DNA from: Mucilaginibacter gossypiicola
GTDB lineage: Bacteria; Bacteroidota; Bacteroidia; Sphingobacteriales; Sphingobacteriaceae
DNA length: 64,000 bases
Assembly: GCF_900110105.1 (NCBI RefSeq)
Contig: NZ_FOCL01000003.1
Span: 744,001 to 808,000, forward strand
Direction of reading: 5' to 3'
Below are positions 26,138-35,900 of this stretch, in pieces. The notes under the pieces were generated by a model. It was not told the origin of the DNA. It saw only the letters and a list, made by a program, of their open reading frames with translations, and did not search any database. Position 1 is the first letter of the stretch; every line of letters starts with the position of its first letter. The translations under genes were made by a program, and so were the position numbers.

Positions 26138-26274
26138 ATTCATTGCCGTTGACTTCAGTCAACGGTTAAAAGAGCAAACAACCGGGCTTTAGCCCAACTA
26201 TACACGCGGCATTTTGGCTAAAGCCGTCTGTTTTCGCATCATTATTCCGTTGACTGAAGTCAACGGCAATGAAT
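26138..26274. repeat. Perfect 28-bp inverted repeat with inner hairpin
   Basis: Arms 26138-26165 and 26247-26274 are exact reverse complements (begin attcattgccgttgacttca). The interior carries a second pair, 'gggctttagccc' and 'tggctaaagcc'. It lies just after the last gene of the TPR operon. Structure suggests a dispersed mobile palindromic element that also can terminate transcription. Confidence 0.7.
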
Positions 26275-26360
26275 TTTGATTGTCAAACATCTTCCAATTA
26301 TCTCTATACGTCGATTTAAATCCTGCATTTATCGATACAATCATCCGATGAACTCATTTT

Positions 26361-26384
26361 CAGGTTTAATTTTAATTAAACCTG
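26361..26384. promoter_or_regulatory. Perfect palindrome upstream of the PepSY-like lipoprotein
   Basis: Arms 26361-26371 (caggtttaatt) and 26374-26384 (aattaaacctg), 2-bp centre, 46 bp before the start codon. This looks like a dimeric regulator's operator overlapping the promoter, with a further 'attaaacc' at 26417-26424. The regulator is unknown. Confidence 0.45.
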
Positions 26385-26430
26385 TCCGCAAAAGACAGCG
26401 CTAATTATCAATTTAAATTAAACCAAAAAA

Positions 26431-27327
26431 ATGAAATCCTTTTACGCTACACTATTGATGCTGGGCACAATAATTGGCCTGGCATCATGCAAAAAGGAGA
26501 ACGCTTCAAAATCAGCTTCGGCCAGCGTTTCTTCATCAACAATTAGCTCAACGGGTGCCATAGCTATCAGCCTTGCATCCGGTACCACTACAGACAGCGT
26601 TTATATGGTTGGCTGCTACGGTAAACATGACAAAATAGATACCGTTGCCTTTAGTGCATTGCCTACCGCCATTGGCACCTATTTAACAACCAACTACAGT
26701 GGCTATACATTCAAAAAAGCCTACACCATTGACAGTGCCAGCACAGTTGTTAACTACATAGTAGTGATCAAGTACAACAGTGCTTTGGTCGGCCTCAAGT
26801 TTACTGCTGCGGGTACATTTGTAAGTACCCTTGAGCAACGCGAAGGCAGGGACCTTAAAGGACCAGGATGGCACCTGGGCGGCCCTTTTGACAACCGTGA
26901 CGGTAAACACCGCGACACTGTTGCCATATCGGCTCTTCCTACTGCCGTTAGCAGCTATTTTTCGACCACTTATCCAACCGATACGTTGCTGCATGCTTCT
27001 GTTACGCCTGATAATGTGTACGTATTGATCAGTAAAAATGGCGTACTGTACTCAACAGCCATAACTGCTGCAGGCAAACTTGTTAAACGTGTTCAGATAG
27101 AAAAACACGATTTAAAACACGCTGCAGTAACCGAAGCCAACCTGCCCGCTGCTATTACCACTTACCTGACCACTACCTACCCCGGTTATGTATTTGATAA
27201 GGCATTTTCAGAAAGCTCCGACGGCACCCTACAAGGTTACGTTGTGTTCATTACATCCAACAGTACCAAATACGCTATAATTTTTAACGCGTCGGGTACA
27301 TTTGTTAAAGCCCTGCCTATCCACTAA
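26431..27327 (+). CDS. PepSY-like (BLIP-fold) lipoprotein with three repeats
   Basis: 298 residues; lipobox 'IGLASCKK' (Cys21) makes it a lipoprotein. Three copies of a PepSY-like/DUF2874 unit follow (about 70-145, 165-225, 230-298), each built as 'LPTAI..YL.T.YPGY.F.KA' and ending with a strand such as 'GLKFTAAGTFV'. The fold is used as a small ligand- or protein-binding module; Bacteroidota make many such secreted proteins with no known job. Stands alone behind a palindromic upstream site. Confidence 0.82.
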   Translation: MKSFYATLLMLGTIIGLASCKKENASKSASASVSSSTISSTGAIAISLASGTTTDSVYMVGCYGKHDKIDTVAFSALPTAIGTYLTTNYSGYTFKKAYTIDSASTVVNYIVVIKYNSALVGLKFTAAGTFVSTLEQREGRDLKGPGWHLGGPFDNRDGKHRDTVAISALPTAVSSYFSTTYPTDTLLHASVTPDNVYVLISKNGVLYSTAITAAGKLVKRVQIEKHDLKHAAVTEANLPAAITTYLTTTYPGYVFDKAFSESSDGTLQGYVVFITSNSTKYAIIFNASGTFVKALPIH

Positions 27328-27350
27328 CATATTTGATTATAGCGCTGTTG

Positions 27351-27386
27351 GTAAGCCATGTTTTTAATTAAACATGGCTTACTTGC
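27351..27386. terminator. Bidirectional terminator hairpin
   Basis: Perfect 13-bp arms 27351-27363 (gtaagccatgttt) and 27370-27382 with a 6-nt loop, 23 bp after the PepSY-like gene stop. Followed by 'ttgcttt', so termination on the plus strand is likely. Confidence 0.6.
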
Positions 27387-27395
27387 TTTAATTTG

Positions 27396-27497
27396 AAAGC
27401 TCAAAGCAGAAAGCTTAAAGCCAAAAGCTAATCTATTATAAACAATTTCTGGCGACACAATCAAGCTTTAAGCCTTCGGCTTTTCGCTTTAAGCCCC
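27396..27497. repeat. 'aaagcttaaagc' dispersed repeat
   Basis: Two facing clusters, 27396-27429 and 27463-27497, built from 'aaagctttaagcc'-type words. Related words appear at 46090-46126 and 50581-50617, always between genes. Low-complexity palindromic repeat, no coding content. Confidence 0.5.
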
Positions 27498-27501
27498 TAA
27501 A

Positions 27502-29037
27502 TCAATTAGCAGTTAACGCCACCGGCGCCAGCTGCCGTGGTGCACCATCAGGGCCAACCGCAATAATGTTATCAAAAATTACATGCGAGCCAGGTTTGAT
27601 ACTGCTTAACGAAGCCTGCATTTCGTTGCTTAAAGCATTGCCTGATGTAACTTGTACCGAGGCGCTCTCGCGCGGGTTGGCTATGATCAAACTGAATCGT
27701 GTTATTTTAAAACGGGCATCAAAATCAAAATTATCCAGCGTGGCATAAATGGCATCCTGTGCTTTTAAGGCCACAGTGGGCACTCCACCGCCAGATCTGC
27801 CCGAAAACTTGGCGATAGGATCAGGGATCCTTTTGGCCCTGAACTGTGTACGGCTCAGTACCTCCGTTTTGCCGGGAAAGATCTCAGCCGATACCGTTAC
27901 CGTAACCATACCCGGACTGGTTACCCTCGCCACATACTTGCCCGAAGTACCGCTTAACGAACCTGCCGAAATACCGATCCTGATATTTTTTGAGGGGATT
28001 CCGGGAACCGATACCGATACGGGATTATCCACGCCGATATAAAATACATTCATTTTATCAGGCGATACCACCGCCGATGGTCTGGCAACCATATACTGCT
28101 GCTCGGGCGTGGTATAAGTTTTTATACTCCCATCGGTTTGCTTTACTTTGATGGTCCCTCTCCAGCTAAACACACCTTCCCTGCTGGTTGAAGCGTTATA
28201 CACACCCCGGCCATCGGTAACACTGATCGGGCTGCCGCCAACCTCCATTTGCGGGGTCGACCGAGAATCATACGCGGTTAAAAAAACCTGGGCCTTGTAG
28301 AGCTGCCCCTGGATGAGGTACGAAGTTGGCGCCACGGCCACGGCTTCAAACTTATCCAGGTTAACAATAGCCCTGTCCATTTTACCCAGGATCTTTTTCA
28401 CCACTTCCGATTCGGCATTTTTGTTATCAGCCTGTATTTTTGAAAGTATGGTAAAATCGGCAGTTAAGGGTACGCCTTCGCCAAAATTTAGCTCCTCCCA
28501 TGTCTTAGCGCTTCCGTTGTGTTTAACCGGGTCAGTGGCATTCAAGGTAAATGATACTGAACTGCTATCCTCTTTACCAAGCAGCAGTTTCAACTTTTCG
28601 CGGGTATCATTGATCTTTTCTTTGAGTGCCTTAGCGCGTTTTTTGTTGATCATCACGTTATAACCAATATCCAAATTATCCCGCTCTTTTAAATCGCCGG
28701 TAAGCTCATCATAACCGGAACTTTGTTTAATCAACTCATTCTTTATCTGTGCGATGAGATCATTTAATTCCGCGCTTACCCTTTGGGCGGCTTTCGCCTT
28801 TTGATAGATAGGCGCCGCTCTTTCGGGCGATTCTTTAAGCCGGGTTTGTTCAAAAGCCGTAAACAATTGCTGCACCGAATTACCAACGTTAGCCGCCGAA
28901 GCGGTTAAGCTATCGTTGATGGTTTTAAAGGCATCTAAAATAGAGGAAGACACATTTAGCGCCAGCATTGCCAACAGTACCAGGTACATGATATTGATCA
29001 TCTTTTGCCTGGTAGTTTCCTTTCCTGCAATAGCCAT
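27502..29037 (-). CDS. gldM: GldM/PorM-like type IX secretion motor protein
   Basis: 511 residues, the normal family length. The N-terminus 'GKETTRQKMINIMYLVLLAMLALNVSSSILDAF' carries the single membrane helix (about 12-30) that packs against GldL. Periplasmic beta domains follow and end with 'PDGAPRQLAPVALTAN'. GldL and GldM form the proton-driven motor of the type IX secretion system, with GldM reaching to the GldK/N ring. It is last in a five-gene unit (gldK, gldN, barrel, gldL, gldM), whereas the usual order is KLMN. Confidence 0.93.
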   Translation of the reverse strand: MAIAGKETTRQKMINIMYLVLLAMLALNVSSSILDAFKTINDSLTASAANVGNSVQQLFTAFEQTRLKESPERAAPIYQKAKAAQRVSAELNDLIAQIKNELIKQSSGYDELTGDLKERDNLDIGYNVMINKKRAKALKEKINDTREKLKLLLGKEDSSSVSFTLNATDPVKHNGSAKTWEELNFGEGVPLTADFTILSKIQADNKNAESEVVKKILGKMDRAIVNLDKFEAVAVAPTSYLIQGQLYKAQVFLTAYDSRSTPQMEVGGSPISVTDGRGVYNASTSREGVFSWRGTIKVKQTDGSIKTYTTPEQQYMVARPSAVVSPDKMNVFYIGVDNPVSVSVPGIPSKNIRIGISAGSLSGTSGKYVARVTSPGMVTVTVSAEIFPGKTEVLSRTQFRAKRIPDPIAKFSGRSGGGVPTVALKAQDAIYATLDNFDFDARFKITRFSLIIANPRESASVQVTSGNALSNEMQASLSSIKPGSHVIFDNIIAVGPDGAPRQLAPVALTAN

Positions 29038-29090
29038 TTCTTTATCTGATTAAAATTTACACTAAACCATTTAATGCCAAGCCCCTGCAA

Positions 29091-29888
29091 TTACATGCGG
29101 GGCTGGTTCATAGCCGAAAGCATATTGGCATAAAAAACATTTAATGCCGATATATTTTTGGCCAGCTTGTTAACCTCGTCCTTAAACTGCCTGCTGTCAT
29201 CTGCCGATTCGTTGAGGTTTTGCAGGGTTTTGCTTAGCCCGTGATAGAAGTTATTTACCTGTTTCAGGTTTTCATCAGCACCTTTCAGTTCCGATTCATA
29301 AAGTGCATTAAGCTGTACCAAATTGCCGGTAAGCTTTGCCACCTGTAACTGGTAAGCATTGGTATCGGCCCGGCTATCAGCTATAGCCGATAGGCCCGAT
29401 GTGGCCCGCTCAAAAGCTATCCCAAACAAATCGAATTTAGATGCAGCCTGCTTCAGCTTTACCGAAAACTCATCGGTGCCTAATGAAACATCGGCAATGG
29501 TATTGATACGGTCAACCTTCTCGGCAAACACTTTCAGGCCTTCGCCAAGCCTGCTGATACTTAGCTCATTTAAATCAGCATCGGTTAAAAGCTTATCAAG
29601 CGCAGCGGTTTGGCCACCGGCTACAGGCATCATGCGCGACTTATTTACCGGCCCTCCCTCATAATCTACAGCCAGTTCGGGGTACACCCTTTCCCATTCG
29701 GGTTCCTGCGCCGGCGGGAAAAACCCAAGGGTAAAAAACAGCATGGCCTCCACCGTAAGCCCTAAACCTATCATATAGGTACCTGCCTGGCCTCCCCAGT
29801 GGTTAATTTTAAACATAGCGCCAAGAATTACGATACTGGCACCCCATGATATGGCTACATGCAGCCAGTTGAATTTGAACTTTTTCAT
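29091..29888 (-). CDS. gldL: GldL/PorL-like type IX secretion motor protein
   Basis: 265 residues. Two N-terminal membrane helices (about 11-28 and 37-55) contain K27 ('MFKINHWGG') and E47 ('LTVEAMLFF'), matching the charged residues that carry protons in known GldL. The long C-terminal cytoplasmic part is coiled-coil ('LVQLNALYESELKGADENLKQVNNFYHGLSKTLQNL'). Drives rotation of GldM. Sits 26 bp after the barrel gene and 53 bp before gldM. Confidence 0.93.
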   Translation of the reverse strand: MKKFKFNWLHVAISWGASIVILGAMFKINHWGGQAGTYMIGLGLTVEAMLFFTLGFFPPAQEPEWERVYPELAVDYEGGPVNKSRMMPVAGGQTAALDKLLTDADLNELSISRLGEGLKVFAEKVDRINTIADVSLGTDEFSVKLKQAASKFDLFGIAFERATSGLSAIADSRADTNAYQLQVAKLTGNLVQLNALYESELKGADENLKQVNNFYHGLSKTLQNLNESADDSRQFKDEVNKLAKNISALNVFYANMLSAMNQPRM

Positions 29889-29914
29889 TTTATAAATATT
29901 TAAAGGTTAATCAA

Positions 29915-30541
29915 TTAAAATCGGTAGTAAAGGGTAACAGCGGCATTCATCCCCGGTAATAACCCGCGCAGGCCGCTGCTCACCTTTTGGGCCTTGTCAT
30001 CATAGGTTGATGTGGCCGAACTTGTGGGAATAAAAAACCCAAAATCTGTACGAAGGCCTATATTATGGCCCAACCGCATATTGCCCAAACCAGTACCTAT
30101 ATAAGGCCGCAGCTTTGACATGTAGATATAGTAATTGGGCACTGTGCCTATCCCTTCCCTGTACAACGTATTATTAAAATAGTAGCTTATCCCGGCCGAA
30201 ACATACCATTTGCGGGAAAGCCAATCGGTATTGCCATACATCGGCTGCCAGTCAACAATACCGTAAACTGATGTGCGGTTAAGGCCAAGGTCACGGCCAT
30301 TGTATTGCACGGTAATGTCGGGCACAGTGTTAAAGCCTATGCGGGCATTAAACATCCTGCCAAAAGCTGATGTTCCCTGCAACCCTATGCCCTGTGTACC
30401 CAATTGCAGGCCTATTGAGTTTTTGGGGAAAGCGCTATACTCGGGCAATACCTGTGCGCTTGCCCTGCCGCAGTAGCCTAAAAAGCCTACAAACAGCATC
30501 CACCACATAAAATCTTTCAATAATTTAACCTGCGTTGTCAT
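29915..30541 (-). CDS. Outer-membrane beta-barrel protein inside the gld operon
   Basis: 208 residues with a signal peptide (about 1-30, ending 'GRASA'). Amphipathic strands run to the C-terminal 'AAVTLYYRF' (terminal Phe), so a small eight-strand-type barrel is likely. It overlaps gldN by 4 bp (ATGA), so translation is coupled. PorP/SprF, the barrel usually near gldK, is larger (about 300 residues) and this is not an obvious member. Perhaps a GldK/N ring anchor for this system. Confidence 0.75.
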   Translation of the reverse strand: MTTQVKLLKDFMWWMLFVGFLGYCGRASAQVLPEYSAFPKNSIGLQLGTQGIGLQGTSAFGRMFNARIGFNTVPDITVQYNGRDLGLNRTSVYGIVDWQPMYGNTDWLSRKWYVSAGISYYFNNTLYREGIGTVPNYYIYMSKLRPYIGTGLGNMRLGHNIGLRTDFGFFIPTSSATSTYDDKAQKVSSGLRGLLPGMNAAVTLYYRF

Positions 30542-31446
30542 GGCTTTTCCTCCTTATTATTTTGAGTTTGATTTACCAGGTTCTTATCATTAATTCCCCG
30601 GGGATTTTTCCAGATGTTCTTCTTCAGATCGGCAATTTTTTGCTGAAGTTTAAGCGCTTCGGGGCTGCCAGGGTCAAGCTGCCCGCTCTCGGCATTACCG
30701 GGTGAAAATTGCCTGATGAGATATGCCGAAAACTTTTGCTGCATAAAAACATCATCAAGCGTAACATCAAAAATTCCTTTATCCGGCTCACTCACATCCT
30801 CCTGCACCAACGCGAAGCGTAACTGCGGGAAGTAGAGCCAGAATGCCGGTGCCGACGACATATTTGCAGGCAGATCGGCGGAGCCGGTAATATTCATCAT
30901 CGGGGCGAGGCCTATAATGCGGGTATCTACCTTGCCCCGCTGCCTGTCGAAATAAACATCTTCCTCGATCCTGAAGCGGGTTATCCTGTCGGGATTGAAA
31001 TCGTTTAGCACCATTTTCGACGAGATCTGGTTGCCATCTTTATCAAACTTGGGCACCAATACCGAATCGGTAAAGCGCATAGATCCCTGTTTGGCGGTCA
31101 GCTTCTTTTTAAAATCATCCTTTTCATAAGGTGTAAGCTTCCCCTTAGTTAGTCCTTTCATTATGGCTTCCATCAATGAATGGCCTGGTATAGTCAGGAT
31201 GGCGTTCGCACTATCGGCCAAGTCAATAACCCGCCAGATCCTGGCGTACATCCTGATGTTTGCCGGATTGGTTTTAGGATAAGGAAATGGCCTCGCCTGG
31301 CTCAGATCGGCCTTTTGCAGATAGGCGTCGAACGAGGGTAGCGTGTCAGTAACAGCGCTATCCGGCAGAGCCTGAGCGAAATTTTTATGAATGCAGGTCC
31401 CCATAAGCAGTAGGACTACTGCAGTTACTTTCTTTAACATGTTCAT
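30538..31446 (-). CDS. gldN: GldN/PorN-like type IX secretion ring protein
   Basis: 302 residues with a signal peptide (about 1-25). Family signatures include 'ARIWRVIDLADSANAIL', 'RFRIEEDVYFDRQRGKVDTRIIGLAP' and 'FWLYFPQLRFAL'. GldN/PorN forms the periplasmic ring with the lipoprotein GldK. It lies 5 bp after gldK and overlaps the barrel gene. A second ATG two codons in is equally possible as the start. Shorter C-terminal tail than the gliding-type GldN, ending Lys/Glu-rich. Confidence 0.9.
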   Translation of the reverse strand: MNMLKKVTAVVLLLMGTCIHKNFAQALPDSAVTDTLPSFDAYLQKADLSQARPFPYPKTNPANIRMYARIWRVIDLADSANAILTIPGHSLMEAIMKGLTKGKLTPYEKDDFKKKLTAKQGSMRFTDSVLVPKFDKDGNQISSKMVLNDFNPDRITRFRIEEDVYFDRQRGKVDTRIIGLAPMMNITGSADLPANMSSAPAFWLYFPQLRFALVQEDVSEPDKGIFDVTLDDVFMQQKFSAYLIRQFSPGNAESGQLDPGSPEALKLQQKIADLKKNIWKNPRGINDKNLVNQTQNNKEEKP

Positions 31447-31451
31447 GATTG

Positions 31452-32741
31452 TTACTTTTTAGTGTATTTCCTGGTTTTAACCTGCTCGCCGGTAAGCTCA
31501 AAGGCAGACATCACACAGCGGAAGCCTATGTAGGAATGGGCGGCCTCCTGGTCATCGAAACTACGGGTATCAGTGTTCAGCATTTCGCCGTTATCTTTCC
31601 ATGAGCCCCCGCGCACTACCTTGCGGCGCATCAGCATGGCATCCTTGCTGGTTGCATCATACAGCAAAGCCGGGTTAAGGTCATTCACCAACTGCGATGA
31701 AGAAGGGCTGTAAGCGTCAAGCGTCCATTCAGATACATTGCCGGCCATATTATAAATACCAAAGGCATTGGGCGTGTATGATGTAACGGGCAGCGTAAAT
31801 GTTGATCCGTCGCTGGCATAACTGCCCTCGCCCTGTTTAAAATTGAGGGAGAGCCTCTCCTTACCGGTTGCTTCATCAATTGTGGTTTTCACCGTACGGT
31901 CTGTGGTATCATTAGGACTTGCCTTTGCTTCGGCAGCAAATTGCCATTGCGCCTCGGTAGGCAAGCTAAAACTCAATTTGAAATTGCGCAGGTTAGGATT
32001 GTTTTTGATCATGAGCCTGAGCTGGGTGCCACGCCAATCGGCATAGGCCCTGGCCTGTTTCCAGGTAACTCCAACTACAGGATTGTATTCGTAAATTTTA
32101 TTGGTGAAATAATTGGCATCCATCACCGTCATCTGGGCATTAGGAAAATCTGCCGACCATACCGCTTCATGTGGGTAAACACTTACCGTATCCATCATGT
32201 ACTCATTGTTTTTAACCCCATCCATCCTGATGTAGTAAAACCGGTAAACAATCAAATCAGGATTAGGCACCCGCACGCCGTTAATCATCGTCATCATCGG
32301 AGCCAGCTTCTCTTTAACTTCGGGCGGGGCCTTTTTCCAGAGGGGGGAAATCTTGTTAACCTTGCTCCAGTCTATCAACCGCTGCTCTTTACCCGTGCTT
32401 CCTACGGTTGCGCCTGTTGCAGGCATAAAAAAGGAGTCGTCATGGAGATAGTCGGTAACAGCTACTGAATCGGCAACCCAGTTTACAAAGGCCTGGTACT
32501 GCTTGTTGGTTACCTCAGTTTTATCAATAAAAAAAGCGCTAACGCTAACCTTGCGCTGTTCGGCATTGTCATCGTTCAACATTTTGTACATGAACGTGCC
32601 CGACGGAATGTAAACCATTCCCAGCGGTGGGATAAGCCGTTTTACAGAAACAGCGCGTGTTTTGGGTGTATTATAAATACTTGGCTGGCAGGCGCTGAGC
32701 ATCAGCAACAGCAATCCTGTTATTGGAACAGACGATCTCAT
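31452..32741 (-). CDS. gldK: GldK/PorK-like lipoprotein (FGE-sulfatase fold)
   Basis: 429 residues; lipobox 'LLMLSACQP' (Cys18). The mature part has the formylglycine-generating-enzyme fold: 'GMVYIPSGTFMYKML', 'FFIDKTEVTNKQYQAFVNWV', 'LPTEAQWQFAAEAKA', 'NMAGNVSEWTLDAY', 'VVRGGSWKDNGEML' and 'YIGFRCVMSAF'. In T9SS the GldK fold has no FGE activity and forms the outer-membrane-attached ring with GldN. First gene of the operon; the 160-bp upstream gap should hold the promoter. Confidence 0.9.
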   Translation of the reverse strand: MRSSVPITGLLLLMLSACQPSIYNTPKTRAVSVKRLIPPLGMVYIPSGTFMYKMLNDDNAEQRKVSVSAFFIDKTEVTNKQYQAFVNWVADSVAVTDYLHDDSFFMPATGATVGSTGKEQRLIDWSKVNKISPLWKKAPPEVKEKLAPMMTMINGVRVPNPDLIVYRFYYIRMDGVKNNEYMMDTVSVYPHEAVWSADFPNAQMTVMDANYFTNKIYEYNPVVGVTWKQARAYADWRGTQLRLMIKNNPNLRNFKLSFSLPTEAQWQFAAEAKASPNDTTDRTVKTTIDEATGKERLSLNFKQGEGSYASDGSTFTLPVTSYTPNAFGIYNMAGNVSEWTLDAYSPSSSQLVNDLNPALLYDATSKDAMLMRRKVVRGGSWKDNGEMLNTDTRSFDDQEAAHSYIGFRCVMSAFELTGEQVKTRKYTKK

Positions 32742-32901
32742 TCGACAATTAATTAAGAATTAGTTAAGTCAGAATGATTTCATATAATGATTATTGATTG
32801 TGTGGTTAAACAATGATCAAATATGAATGAAGGCGCCGTTAAGAAGTGTTATGTGTCGATAAAGTGTTCGATGTTATCGATGAACCTTTATTTTGCGTCG
32901 C

Positions 32902-35900
32902 TTATTTCTTTGAGATGAGTTTAAAATTGGAGAATTTAACATATGAACGGTGCGGCCCGTAGGTGCTGTGATAAAGACCGATTTGCAAATCACCAACGTT
33001 TAAATCAGGTCTTGACACCGGGCTTCCGGGCAGATCAGCCCAATGTACGGCATCGTTACTGCTCCTGATGTAAAACAAATCGCCCGATTTTTGGATCTGT
33101 AAGTAGCGGTTATAATTCCAGCCGGTTTGTGTATTGGTTTGCATCCGGTCGCCGGTTTTATAATTGGTAAGCATGTTTCCGCAATTCCAGGCCGGAAAAA
33201 TGCTGTTCTGGATCAGGTTTTCGCTGCCTTCAGTACCTGGTTGTTTGGCTTTCCGTACCATCAAGCCCATATCACTGTTACCGGCTACCTTTTTTTCTTT
33301 AAGGCCGCTTACATCAGCAACCTCCACTTCGGCCACAAAATCGCCCGAAACGTTGCTGTACAAAAACGGGCCGTATGGCAGGTTCCCATCCCAGTTTGAG
33401 CCTTTCGACTCCAGAGTGAGGCTATTATTACCGCTAAGTATTTTATACTCTTGTTTATCCGGGCTGCTAACTATTCCATCCCATGTAGTACCTGCGGTAC
33501 CGTCACCGGCAAAGTCTCTGTTAACCGTAAACTGATCTTTAACGACATGAAACAATGCTGATGATGTACCCACAGGCAACGCTTTTGCTTTTAAGCTTAC
33601 GTTACCGTAATTATCTTTTACTTTAAATGAGTAAGTATAATTTTTATCGGCCGTAAGCCCATAACTGATATAATGCGGATCAGCCTGCCAGCCGCTTGAT
33701 TTGCTGCTATCTACCTCATTGATAAAATCATATTGAAGATTTGATTGTACTGAAGCATATTCAGGTGCCTGCATATCAACCATATTAGGCGTTACGGCTT
33801 TTGGTACGGTTTTAAACGTTAACGATCCGGCTACAGGCGGATGATAGTTCTGTTTCCAGCCGAGACTTAATTGTTTAATTTCTGCCGATGATAAGCAATG
33901 CTTATAAACAACGAGACTACCTATCGCGCCCTTAAAGCCATCGCCCAGCAACAAATTACCTGCAAGGTTACCGGCTTTTGTCGAGGTTGAAATTAACACA
34001 CCATCCACATATTGTTTAGCTGTACTTCCGCTTACTGTTTTAATAATATAGTGCCATTGCCCCGCATCTAAATATTTACCGGCATTGATCAAAGGCTCTT
34101 TCGATGATTGTGATTTCAGTATCGAACCGCTTTTCGTCACCTCATTTTGATAAACACTTAAAGCGATACTGTAACCTTCCTTGCTATTCCCAGCAAGATC
34201 ATTATTGAATATGAGACGGCTTTTACCATTAAAGTTAACGGCTATCTTGCCTGCAATATCGGTTACTTCAGCGCCCTTTGTATCTATCGGTTGAAATGCG
34301 CCGCCTGCATCTCCGTTGTTGATCCATTGCTGAAGTGGCCCGTAGTTTAATTTCGAAGCATCGAGGTAAACAGCGATATCTGATTTTGCGGGATGTAAAG
34401 CCCATTGTTTTATTACGCTATCGGTTAAGGGCTCGTCATAAATTTTAAGGGAGGAGATAGCGCCCGAAAAATATGCTGAGCGGTTTGTTTTAGCGCCGAT
34501 AATGAACTTATCTGCCGGCTGCAAAAACAGCATCTTATTTTCGGTATTGTTGAGCTCGCCATCAACAAATAGTTTTTCAAACGAGCCATCAAAAGTAACA
34601 ACTACCTGATGCCACTTCCCGGCAGCGGGCATTGTTTTATATTGAAAATCGGAAACACCGAAGTGTTGTACAGCACCTGCAGTGCGATTACTCCCGAAAC
34701 CAAAAGTAGCACTGCGATGATCCGATTCGCCATTCGTCCAGCTTAATACCGGATCTTCATCTTTGATCTGATCAGCATAAACTTCATATGATACGGTATA
34801 GCTGTTATTACCTGCAAGCGACCGGGGTACAGCAACTGATGATTCGAGCGCTTGTGTACCATTAAATACCAATGCCTTTTTACCTGCGATGATATCAACA
34901 ACCGGAGGTTTTCCTGTTGCTGTAAAATTGCCGCCCAATTCGCCGTTATTAGTCCATTGGGTTATCGCTTCGCCAGCCTGGAAGTTGGCAGCATCCAGGT
35001 TTACTAATAAGCCATCTTTACCTTCCTTAATAGCTTTTTCAATTTGGGGGGAGATAGTTTTGGATAATTCTTCTTTGTTTGCATCAGCGGCAGTTTCGGT
35101 TACAACATGTTCACCATAAACTTTTACATTCCAAACTGCCTTATACAAACCGGGGTATTCTGTTCCTGTTATGGTTAACCGGATAAATCGGCCTTTAGTG
35201 TTCCCGGAATCTACCATCGGCGAACCGTGCTGTGTATTTCCTCGCCTGTCAGAAAATACTTGCCAGTTTTTTCCATCTGCTGATGATTCAATTAAATACT
35301 GATAATACCAGGTGGCATATTCAAACTGGGTTAATACCTGTTGTACTGTTTTTACAGCTCCCAAATCAATGGTAAGCCATGCTGGGTTGGTACCGTTATC
35401 TGCAGGTTTCCATAGCGTGCCATTATTGTTATCCACCGCAAAGGATGGTTTATAATTCTCATTATAAAAAGATGAAGTGGTAACTTCTTTCTGATAGGCC
35501 TCATCAGGGGCGCTAATGGTACTTTTCCCTAACAAGCCTACTCCAAGATGTGTTGGGATGATCTTTTCGATATTGCCATCGGCATCAAATACGATCTTAT
35601 CTGCACAAACCTGCCGGTGATAGCCCCCGTTGGAGTGCGGGTTGTTATGGCGGTGATATACCATGTAAAAATCATCACCAACCTGTACTACCGACTCATG
35701 CCCCGGTCCGTGAATGGTTCCGTCACTATTAGTGCTCAGCACCGGGTTGTTTTTGCCAAATTCAAATGGGCCCATCGGCCCGGTTTTGCTGATAGCATAT
35801 TGAACCCGGTAGGTGGAGTCTTCGCAAAGACCAGATGAATAGGTGAAATAATAAATACCCTTTCGTTTAAACATGAAAGGTGCTTCAAAAAAATCTTTGG

